DNA of 5,051 nucleotides from an uncultured Erysipelotrichaceae bacterium. Its GTDB lineage: Bacteria > Bacillota_I > Bacilli_A > Erysipelotrichales > Coprobacillaceae. The notes beneath the pieces are model-generated. The model did no database searches. It saw only the letters and a list, made by a program, of their open reading frames with translations, and was not told the origin of the DNA. The translations under genes were made by a program, and so were the position numbers. How positions within the stretch are numbered: the stretch's first letter is position 1; the number at the start of each line of letters is the position of its first letter. Shown piece by piece: positions 1 to 4,921 of this stretch. The DNA is taken from positions 1 through 5,051 of the forward strand of contig CANPGX010000096.1 in the NCBI GenBank assembly GCA_947573745.1. Direction: 5' to 3'.

Positions 1-836
1 TTGCCTCTATTTTAAATGTGATTTTAGATGTACTTTTTGTCTTAGTTTTTCATTGGGGTGTTGCAGGAGCAGCTATTGCTACTTTATTAGGTCAACTATC
101 ATCAACCATTTATTGTTTTGTGGTCATGCAACGGATGCATCTTTTTCATTTTCAAAAAGGGGATTTTAAAACAGATTTTAGCTTACTCCCTAGAATGTTT
201 CGTTTAGGAAGTCTCATGGCTTTTCAAAATATTGTCATTTCTATTGGTGGCATGGTCGTTCAAAGTATTGTCAATGGTTTTGGATTGATTTACGTGGCAG
301 GCTTTACAGCAACCAATAAACTCTATGGTTTATTAGAATTGGCAGCCACTTCTTTTGGATTTGCTTTGTCAACATATGCAGGTCAAAATTTAGGAGCCAA
401 AGATTATGCACGTATAGAATCTGGTATGAAAGCGGCCTTAAAGTTAGCTTTAGGGACATCGGTCGTGATTAGTATCATGATGGTTGTTTTTGGAAAAACG
501 TTTTTAAGTTGGTTTATTTCGGGAACACCAGAAGAAGTCAAAGCTGTATTAGATGTAGCTTATCATTACCTTTTTGTGATGGCCATAGGCTTATGGATCT
601 TATATTTACTTCATGTATATCGTAGTGCTTTACAAGGAATGGGAGATACTTTCATTCCTATGATTTCTGGTATTGCTGAGTTCATGATGCGTATTGGTAT
701 TGCTTTGATTTTACCTCACTGGATAGGCAAGCAGGGAATCTATTTTGCAGAAGTGGTGGCTTGGATAGGGGCTGTTGTTATTTTAATGCCAAGTTATTAT
801 ACCAAAATACGTCAATTAAAACATATAGATGAATAA
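1..836 (+). CDS. MATE-family efflux transporter, C-terminal part (5' end outside window)
   Basis: The reading frame is already open at the left edge (codons start at base 3: Ala-Ser-Ile-Leu-Asn-Val-Ile-Leu-Asp), so the GTG at 18 is an internal codon and not the start. The 277 visible residues match the last ~60% of a MATE protein, which is usually about 440-460 residues with 12 helices. The window opens in the helix carrying the N-V-I-L-D motif that ends the first six-helix half. Then come the second-half markers: G-Q-N-L-G-A-K-D-Y-A-R in the helix 7-8 region and Y-R-S-A-L-Q-G-M-G-D-T, the conserved Arg/Gly loop of the C-terminal half, then two more hydrophobic helices and a short charged tail. 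MATE proteins are inner-membrane antiporters that export drugs or organic cations against Na+ or H+; the substrate cannot be read from sequence. The family call is firm; the subfamily (DinF- or MepA-like) is open. The gene ends just before a terminator, so it closes its transcription unit. Confidence 0.93.
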   Translation, partial: ASILNVILDVLFVLVFHWGVAGAAIATLLGQLSSTIYCFVVMQRMHLFHFQKGDFKTDFSLLPRMFRLGSLMAFQNIVISIGGMVVQSIVNGFGLIYVAGFTATNKLYGLLELAATSFGFALSTYAGQNLGAKDYARIESGMKAALKLALGTSVVISIMMVVFGKTFLSWFISGTPEEVKAVLDVAYHYLFVMAIGLWILYLLHVYRSALQGMGDTFIPMISGIAEFMMRIGIALILPHWIGKQGIYFAEVVAWIGAVVILMPSYYTKIRQLKHIDE

Positions 837-840
837 AAGA

Positions 841-867
841 CCGTATGTTGATATCAGCATACGGTTT
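841..867 (+). terminator. Hairpin terminator after the MATE gene, possibly bidirectional
   Basis: Four bases after the MATE stop codon, CCGTATGTTGAT and ATCAGCATACGG (841-864) form a near-perfect 12-base inverted repeat with one G-U pair. The central bases must open to make the loop. The T-run on the plus strand is short (TTT, then A). Upstream, the bases AATAAAAGA read as TCTTTTATT on the minus strand, so the hairpin could also stop transcription coming from the right. I infer a terminator from position and symmetry; the weak U-tract keeps confidence moderate. Confidence 0.7.
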
Positions 868-1012
868 ATGATTGTCTAAGAATATTTTCTGGTATGAGTT
901 TACGAATCTTTAAATAGTGAATAGTCTTTAAAAATATCATGACGAATATATTGGTATAGATTAATGATTAAGAATGGAATTTAAAAAATTCATTTTTAAG
1001 AAGCAAGAGTTT

Positions 1013-1039
1013 TTGTTTATAAAGTTTTAAAATTATGAT
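1013..1039 (+). promoter_or_regulatory. Possible sigma-A promoter for the PEPCK-like gene
   Basis: TTGTTT at 1013-1018 and TATGAT at 1034-1039 resemble -35 and -10 boxes, with a short 15-base spacer. A second -10-like TATACT lies at 1047-1052 but has no good -35 partner. The preceding 865-1012 is very AT-rich non-coding sequence. It holds a purely A/T inverted repeat (GAATTT, AAA, AAATTC near 975-989) and no gene I can support. The gene follows a terminator, so some promoter in this gap is expected; which box is used is uncertain. Confidence 0.4.
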
Positions 1040-1057
1040 AAGATGATATACTGTAAT

Positions 1058-1065
1058 AGAAAGGA
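1058..1065 (+). promoter_or_regulatory. Ribosome-binding site that fixes the PEPCK-like gene start at 1074
   Basis: AGAAAGGA at 1058-1065 is a Shine-Dalgarno sequence. The first in-frame ATG (1065) overlaps its last base and cannot be served by it. The second ATG (1074) lies 8 bases downstream, a normal spacing, so translation most likely begins with Met-Tyr-Lys-Phe at 1074. Confidence 0.8.
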
Positions 1066-1073
1066 TGTGTGCT

Positions 1074-2831
1074 ATGTATAAGTTTCATATTCAAAGGGGT
1101 GTCGCTATTCTCAATTACTCGGAAGAGTTTTGTCATACAAGTACAGAATTACTAGAGAGTGAAGCGTTTCACCGTGTTTTAAAACGTTATTTAAGAGAAA
1201 TTAGGCGTTCTAATAATCAAGAATATATTTATTTAAAGAGTATTCAGGATGATGATTTAACCATTTTAAGTGACTTAGAAAGAATTGGACGCTTACTTTT
1301 AGTGATGTCAGTAGATGAAGTTTCTGAAAGTTATCCTCAATATAAAAATTATTTTAAAGATCGTGCACTTTTTGTGCGTGTTATTGAAGGTATTTATTTG
1401 TTTTGGCGTCGTTTACAACGATATGCTGTTGTCTTTAATGAACGTATTCAAAAGGGATTTCAAAATGTTCAGTTTTTAGATGCACAAAATAAATTTGAAG
1501 AATTAGTTTTAAGTACGTATCGTACCATTGAAGAAAAGGCGCAAGGATATGATTATCGTATTTATCGTCAGATCACAGCAGGTGTCAATGCAGGTTTGAT
1601 TGTTAGTCAAATGCGTCCTTATTTACCTTATGAATATCGTCGTCTAGATAATATTCCTTTTATTGAATCGGTGATTATTCATCCACCATTTATTGCTTAT
1701 TCAAAGCGTAATAAGCGCTCAGGTATTTTTCCAGAGGCGCGAGAAAATCCTATTGAGGATAAGAAATTTGATGAGGAAAGTTGGTTTTGTTATCCAGCTA
1801 AGGTAGGAGATTTATTATGTTTTGTTTATTTCAATGTGGCTTACATGTCACAAGGTATTTCTCTATGTAACTTATTTGAATTGGCCAGAGCCCAAGAATA
1901 TCGTGAACGTAAACCGGATATGATTTATATTTTTGGTTATGAAGATGGCAAAAGAGAAGAATTTTTCTATCAAGATGATAAAAATGATATGATGGTGGCT
2001 TGTTTATCAGCCCATGATGATTTTGATTATTTTGGCTATATGAAAAAGATGATGTTGACATTGCACAATGTGAGAAAGCTCAATGATCATCAACTCCCTA
2101 TTCACGGGGCTATGGTTAAGATAACATTACACAATGGAGAAGATAAGAATGTTGTGATCATGGGGGATAGTGGTGCTGGAAAATCTGAGACGATCGAGCA
2201 AATAAAAGCTTTAGGAGAAGCCTATATCCGTGATATCAAGACCATTTATGATGATATGGGCGTTTTATGGCGACAGGAAGATGGTCTTATTAAAACAAGT
2301 GGTACAGAAATTGGTGCTTTTGTTCGTTTAGATGATCTGGATGCTGGTTATGGATATAAAGAATTAGACCGTTCTGTTTTTATGAATCCAGATAAGGTCA
2401 ATGCCCGTATCATTATTCCAATTACATCTTATCAAGATGTTGTTGCTAAACATCATGTTGATTTATTCCTTTATGCTAATAACTATGAAGAAGGGGCCTC
2501 TTTATCTTTCTTTGAAAATGTGGAGGATGCCTTAGCTGTTTTTAAAGCAGGAAAACGGATGGCTAAAGGGACAACGACAGAAATGGGCGTCGTCAGCAGC
2601 TATTTTGCTAATCCATTTGGTCCAGTTCAACGACAACACCAATGTGAACCATTACTTCATGAATACTTTAATGCGATGTTTGAGCAAGGCATTAAAGTAG
2701 GACAAATTCGTACTCGTTTGGGAATCAAAGGAAATGAACATACCGGACCTAAAGAAGCAGCGATTGCCATTTTAAAATATTTAACTGGTGAACAGAGTTT
2801 AAGAGTTCTTGATTCATTAGAAGAAGAATAA
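1074..2831 (+). CDS. Divergent PEP carboxykinase/HPr-kinase superfamily P-loop protein, function unassigned
   Basis: A 585-residue soluble protein with no signal peptide or membrane segments. Numbering is from the 1074 start. The C-terminal ~270 residues follow ATP-type PEP carboxykinase motif by motif: F-G-Y-M-K-K at 320-325 (PEPCK Y-G-G-E-M-K-K, metal and substrate lysines), His344 (metal ligand; 19 residues after the second Lys, as between E. coli K213 and H232), P-loop G-D-S-G-A-G-K-S at 364-371, Y-D-D at 392-394 (PEPCK G-D-D), N-A-R with Arg445 (E. coli R333), then G-T-T-T-E at 499-503 and N-P-F-G-P at 513-517 (PEPCK G-T-E...G-A-P-F). The P-loop, followed by Glu, and the preceding H-G are closer to HPr kinase, whose fold is related. 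The first ~315 residues are charged and I do not recognise them; the PEPCK oxaloacetate motif (R-S-P-K-D-K) is not apparent, and the DDEH histidine is replaced (D-D-M-G). Length is near PEPCK (about 540). It may be a true but divergent carboxykinase (PEP + CO2 + ADP to and from oxaloacetate + ATP) or a kinase with another substrate. It is monocistronic, with a terminator upstream and convergent gdhA downstream. Confidence 0.8.
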   Translation: MYKFHIQRGVAILNYSEEFCHTSTELLESEAFHRVLKRYLREIRRSNNQEYIYLKSIQDDDLTILSDLERIGRLLLVMSVDEVSESYPQYKNYFKDRALFVRVIEGIYLFWRRLQRYAVVFNERIQKGFQNVQFLDAQNKFEELVLSTYRTIEEKAQGYDYRIYRQITAGVNAGLIVSQMRPYLPYEYRRLDNIPFIESVIIHPPFIAYSKRNKRSGIFPEARENPIEDKKFDEESWFCYPAKVGDLLCFVYFNVAYMSQGISLCNLFELARAQEYRERKPDMIYIFGYEDGKREEFFYQDDKNDMMVACLSAHDDFDYFGYMKKMMLTLHNVRKLNDHQLPIHGAMVKITLHNGEDKNVVIMGDSGAGKSETIEQIKALGEAYIRDIKTIYDDMGVLWRQEDGLIKTSGTEIGAFVRLDDLDAGYGYKELDRSVFMNPDKVNARIIIPITSYQDVVAKHHVDLFLYANNYEEGASLSFFENVEDALAVFKAGKRMAKGTTTEMGVVSSYFANPFGPVQRQHQCEPLLHEYFNAMFEQGIKVGQIRTRLGIKGNEHTGPKEAAIAILKYLTGEQSLRVLDSLEEE

Positions 2832-2940
2832 CTCGTTTTTGATCGTGAAGCAAGTTTAGAAAACCATAAAAAAACATAGATAGTGTTGAGTGGAATCCAA
2901 ATTTTGGACACCCATTCGATTTCATCTAGGTTTTTATATT
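2832..2940. other. Convergent intergenic gap, no clear terminator
   Basis: This 109-base gap separates the 3' ends of two converging genes, where terminators are expected. On the minus strand a run of seven T (complement of A at 2868-2874) could end a gdhA transcript, but the hairpin before it is poor. The only notable symmetry is TCCAAATTTTGGA (2896-2908), whose arms are too close together for a stable hairpin. A T-rich stretch (TTTTTATATTTT) at 2931-2942 serves the plus strand. I see no coding sequence here. Confidence 0.4.
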
Positions 2941-4284
2941 TTAATAAATGCCTTGAGCTATCATGCTGGAAACGACTTTTTCAAAGCCGGCAATATTGGC
3001 ACCAGCGATAAGATCATAACCTAATCCATAGCGTTGGCTGGCTTCTTGGCTAGCTTGGTGAATAGAAATCATGATTTGTTTTAATTTTTCATCGACTTCT
3101 TCTTCAGACCAATTATAACGCATCGCATTTTGTGACATTTCTAGAGCGCTGACAGCGACACCACCGGCATTGGCTGCTTTAGCAGGACCTAAGATAATGC
3201 CATGTGATAAAGCGTAATCTGTTGCTTCTTTTGTGGTTGGCATATTGGCGCCTTCAATAATATATTTGACACCGTGACTTACCAGTTTCTTAGCATCATC
3301 CAATGTGATTTCATTTTGTGTAGCACATGGGAATGCCATATCGCCTTCGAGGTTCCAAGGCTTTTCGCCAGGAACGAAAGTAGCGTGGAATGTTTGCGCA
3401 TAATCTTTTAGACGCACATTGTTTTCTGTACGCATCTTGACAAGAAAATTAATTTTCTCATCGGTATTAATTCCTTCCGGATCATAAACATAACCATCTC
3501 TTCCTGAAATGGAGATGACCTTTGCTCCGAGTTCGCGTGCTTTTTTACATACGCCCCAAGCGACATTTCCATAACCTGAAAGAATAATGGTTTTTCCTTG
3601 ATATGAATCATGAAAATGTTTGAGGACTTCTTGTCCATAATAAAGTGCCCCATAGCCAGTCGCTTCAGGACGGATGAGCGAACCACCAAAAGCAAGTGAT
3701 TTACCTGTTAAAACACCATTTTCATAGGCTCCACGAAGACGACGGTATTGACCAAAAAGATAACCAATTTCTCTGGCACCAACGCCAATATCGCCCGCTG
3801 GAACATCGATGCTAGGACCAATATGACGATAGAGTTCACTCATAAAACTTTGGCAAAAACGCATGATCTCGGTATCGCTTTTTCCTTTAGGATCGAAATC
3901 ACTGCCACCTTTACCACCACCAATAGGTAAGGTTGTGAGGGCATTTTTGAAGATTTGTTCAAAACCAAGGAATTTGATGATTCCTAAATTAACTGATGGA
4001 TGAAAACGAAGGCCGCCTTTATAAGGGCCAATTGCACTTGAAAACTGTACACGATAACCACGATTGACACGGACTTGGCCGTGATCGTCCATCCAAGGGA
4101 CTTTAAACATGATAGTTCTTTCTGGTTCTATCAAACGCTCTAAAATCGCCATTTTTTCATATTCTGGATGCGCCTTGATGACTGGACGCAATGTCTCAAG
4201 AACTTCACTGACAGCTTGAATAAATTCAGGCTCATGTGCGTTTCTTGTTTTAACTTGTTCTAAAATCTGATCAATATAGTTCAT
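2941..4284 (-). CDS. gdhA: Glutamate dehydrogenase, hexameric (clostridial/E. coli type)
   Basis: This cytoplasmic enzyme interconverts 2-oxoglutarate + ammonium + NAD(P)H and glutamate + NAD(P)+. It has 447 residues, the usual length for small hexameric bacterial enzymes (E. coli 447, Clostridium symbiosum about 450). From the ATG at 4284 the substrate residues fall at the classical numbers: Lys89 (P-Y-K-G-G-L-R-F-H-P), Lys113, Lys125 (G-G-G-K-G-G-S-D-F) and the catalytic Asp165 (P-A-G-D-I-G-V-G). The C-terminal Rossmann domain carries G-Y-G-N-V-A-W-G at 237-244, then G-A-N-M-P-T-T and the C-terminal G-Y-D-L-I-A-G-A-N-I-A-G-F block. The sequence resembles the C. symbiosum enzyme most (G-N-V-A-W-G, D-G-Y-x-Y-D-P-E-G-I, M-I-A-Q-G-I). 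Residue 262 is Arg, where I recall Pro in the NAD-specific C. symbiosum protein, so coenzyme choice is uncertain. The start is set by AGGAGG six bases upstream; an earlier in-frame ATG (4299) lies before that site and is rejected. Single gene with its own promoter. Confidence 0.97.
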   Translation of the reverse strand: MNYIDQILEQVKTRNAHEPEFIQAVSEVLETLRPVIKAHPEYEKMAILERLIEPERTIMFKVPWMDDHGQVRVNRGYRVQFSSAIGPYKGGLRFHPSVNLGIIKFLGFEQIFKNALTTLPIGGGKGGSDFDPKGKSDTEIMRFCQSFMSELYRHIGPSIDVPAGDIGVGAREIGYLFGQYRRLRGAYENGVLTGKSLAFGGSLIRPEATGYGALYYGQEVLKHFHDSYQGKTIILSGYGNVAWGVCKKARELGAKVISISGRDGYVYDPEGINTDEKINFLVKMRTENNVRLKDYAQTFHATFVPGEKPWNLEGDMAFPCATQNEITLDDAKKLVSHGVKYIIEGANMPTTKEATDYALSHGIILGPAKAANAGGVAVSALEMSQNAMRYNWSEEEVDEKLKQIMISIHQASQEASQRYGLGYDLIAGANIAGFEKVVSSMIAQGIY

Positions 4285-4290
4285 AGTATA

Positions 4291-4296
4291 CCTCCT
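4291..4296 (-). promoter_or_regulatory. Ribosome-binding site of gdhA, flanked by GTATAC repeats
   Basis: The minus strand reads AGGAGG at 4296-4291, six bases before the ATG at 4284. This perfect Shine-Dalgarno sequence decides the start. GTATAC, which is self-complementary, occurs at 4303-4308 and at 4286-4291. The two copies could pair as a six-base stem whose loop holds most of the Shine-Dalgarno sequence. The site is certain; any regulatory hairpin is inference. Confidence 0.88.
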
Positions 4297-4315
4297 CATA
4301 TTGTATACGCAATAT

Positions 4316-4324
4316 ATTATAACA
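4316..4324 (-). promoter_or_regulatory. Extended -10 promoter element of gdhA
   Basis: On the minus strand TGTTATAAT (4324-4316) is a perfect extended -10 box (TGn plus TATAAT), 31 bases before the start codon. The -35 region at the right distance (TATTCT, about 4344-4339) is poor, as often found with extended -10 promoters. An A/T-rich stretch (TTTTTTTGATAAAAA, about 4359-4345) lies further upstream. No operator is identifiable. Confidence 0.6.
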
Positions 4325-4362
4325 CTATGATTGTTAAAAGAATAGTTTTTATCAAAAAAATA

Positions 4363-4371
4363 TGTTATAGT
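4363..4371 (+). promoter_or_regulatory. Extended -10 promoter element of the divergent small gene
   Basis: TGTTATAGT at 4363-4371 is an extended -10 box pointing right, 24 bases before the ATG at 4396. It is nearly the mirror image of the gdhA element at 4316-4324. No good -35 is seen 17 bases upstream (TAGTTT). The two promoters are divergent within about 45 bases, so one bound regulator could affect both. Confidence 0.5.
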
Positions 4372-4395
4372 ATTTACGAAATGAGGGATTATTTG

Positions 4396-4500
4396 ATGAA
4401 GTTTAAAGAATTTAGGATAACGTTATTTTTAATATTTTTAGCTTTGATTGCACTAGCCATAGGGATAATATGGCTGCTATCATTTTCCTTTTATTATTGA
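4396..4500 (+). CDS. 34-residue hydrophobic peptide, probable N-terminus of a frameshifted membrane protein
   Basis: ATG at 4396 has a GAGGG ribosome-binding site at 4383-4387, 8 bases upstream. The frame encodes a short basic head (Met-Lys-Phe-Lys-Glu-Phe-Arg), then one clear transmembrane helix rich in Leu, Ile, Ala and Phe, and stops at TGA 4498-4500. It overlaps the next frame (4470-4742) by 31 bases in a different phase. The pattern of charged head plus helix here, and hydrophobic stretch plus soluble domain there, is what one gene would show after losing a single base in the T-rich stretch around 4480-4495. Alternatively it is a genuine small membrane peptide coupled to the downstream gene. 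No family is recognised. Confidence 0.5.
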   Translation: MKFKEFRITLFLIFLALIALAIGIIWLLSFSFYY

Positions 4501-4742
4501 TACGTTTTAATATTTGTTTATATGACGATGATTTATTAGCCTATCGTTTTATGGGAATTGGCTTATTCCCTTGCTTGATTGCTTATCAAGATATTCAAGA
4601 AGTGAGAATGCTTTCTAAGCATCGTGTATATCTTGATATGAAGAAGCCCTTGACGATTTATGTCTTTAATAGTCAATCTTTTTATACCAAACTCACGTCA
4701 TGTATAGCATTATCTCAATCCAGAAAACATATAGATAAGTGA
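4470..4742 (+). CDS. Small membrane-associated protein with PH-like C-terminal part, unknown function
   Basis: A 90-residue frame beginning with a hydrophobic run (residues 2-11), followed by Tyr-Asp-Asp-Asp, a short stretch rich in Gly, Leu and Phe, then Y-Q-D-I-Q-E-V-R and alternating hydrophobic/charged strands. The last part resembles the small bacterial PH-like domains found in membrane proteins, where a 'y-x-D-I' strand follows the membrane anchor; this is a resemblance, not an identification. AGGG at 4461-4464 is a weak ribosome-binding site five bases before ATG 4470, so independent or coupled translation is possible. The initial hydrophobic run is short for a membrane helix on its own, and the helix in the overlapping frame (4396-4500) would complete it, which favours a single frameshifted gene. 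It ends 9 bases before the mntP promoter. No terminator is visible between them, so read-through into the riboswitch is possible. Confidence 0.6.
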   Translation: MAAIIFLLLLIRFNICLYDDDLLAYRFMGIGLFPCLIAYQDIQEVRMLSKHRVYLDMKKPLTIYVFNSQSFYTKLTSCIALSQSRKHIDK

Positions 4743-4751
4743 AAGAAGTGA

Positions 4752-4780
4752 TTGACAATAAAAAAGACATCATGTATGAT
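4752..4780 (+). promoter_or_regulatory. Strong sigma-A promoter of the mntP leader
   Basis: TTGACA (4752-4757) is a perfect -35 box and TATGAT (4775-4780) a near-perfect -10 box, with the ideal 17-base spacer. Transcription should start near 4786-4788, directly before the riboswitch. It gives a leader of about 135 bases ahead of mntP. Confidence 0.9.
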
Positions 4781-4787
4781 ATTTTTT

Positions 4788-4870
4788 GGATTTCGTGAGG
4801 GAGTAATTAGCGAGTAATCGCGGTTTGTCAACATCATGGTGAAAGACACCTGGCAAACCTTAATCAATGA
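4788..4870 (+). ncRNA. yybP-ykoY family manganese riboswitch (aptamer)
   Basis: Between a strong promoter and mntP lies RNA with the conserved marks of the yybP-ykoY class, which binds Mn2+: GAGGGAGTA at 4797-4805, a GCGA-GTAA-TCGC hairpin at 4810-4821, TCAACATCA at 4828-4836, a GGTG-AAAGA-CACC hairpin at 4838-4850 and the 3' signature ACCTGGCAAACC at 4848-4859. The closing stem P1 probably uses GAGG (4797-4800) with CCTT (4858-4861). In the known class the two loops dock and Mn2+ bridges them. Riboswitches of this class commonly control mntP-type exporters, and mntP is the next gene. The outer limits of P1 are approximate. Confidence 0.9.
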
Positions 4871-4871
4871 G

Positions 4872-4908
4872 ACTCATGCATGTAGAACATGTATGAGTTT
4901 ATTTTTTT
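4872..4908 (+). terminator. Riboswitch-controlled intrinsic terminator before mntP
   Basis: ACTCATGCATGT (4872-4883) and ACATGTATGAGT (4887-4898) pair over 12 bases with one G-U and a three-base loop AGA, followed by TTATTTTTTT (4899-4908). This is a strong intrinsic terminator placed between aptamer and start codon. CGTGAG at 4794-4799, beside the P1 strand, can pair with CTCATG at 4873-4878 (one G-U), which would break the terminator's 5' arm. This suggests transcriptional control in which Mn2+-stabilised folding lets transcription continue. The terminator is seen directly; the switching pairing is inference. Confidence 0.9.
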
Positions 4909-4921
4909 GGAGGTATACGTC

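Noticed and set aside
866..940. A 24-residue minus-strand frame between the MATE terminator and the next gene
   Set aside because: No ribosome-binding site, very short, AT-rich background. It runs into the hairpin at 841-864, but that is better explained as the MATE terminator.
1065..1073. Upstream ATG (Met-Cys-Ala) as start of the PEPCK-like gene
   Set aside because: The ribosome-binding site AGAAAGGA ends on the first base of this ATG; only the ATG at 1074 is correctly spaced.
1831..2061. Minus-strand frame inside the PEPCK-like gene
   Set aside because: Antisense to a well-supported coding region, no ribosome-binding site or recognisable domain; a shadow frame.
3408..3930. Alternative frames within gdhA on both strands
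   Set aside because: They lie wholly inside the conserved gdhA frame and their translations show no domain; shadow frames.
4285..4299. Upstream in-frame ATG (4299) as start of gdhA
   Set aside because: The AGGAGG site lies downstream of it and serves the ATG at 4284; the 447-residue product then matches family numbering of catalytic residues exactly.
4766..4787. ATCAT-GT-ATGAT followed by six T as a terminator of the small membrane gene
   Set aside because: The arms are five A/T-rich pairs with a two-base loop, too weak; the same bases are the -10 box and start region of the mntP promoter.
4767..4896. Short direct repeats ACATCATG (4767, 4831) and CATGTATGA (4771, 4888)
   Set aside because: 8-9 base matches in AT-rich DNA, each copy lying in an element with its own explanation (promoter, aptamer, terminator); likely chance.
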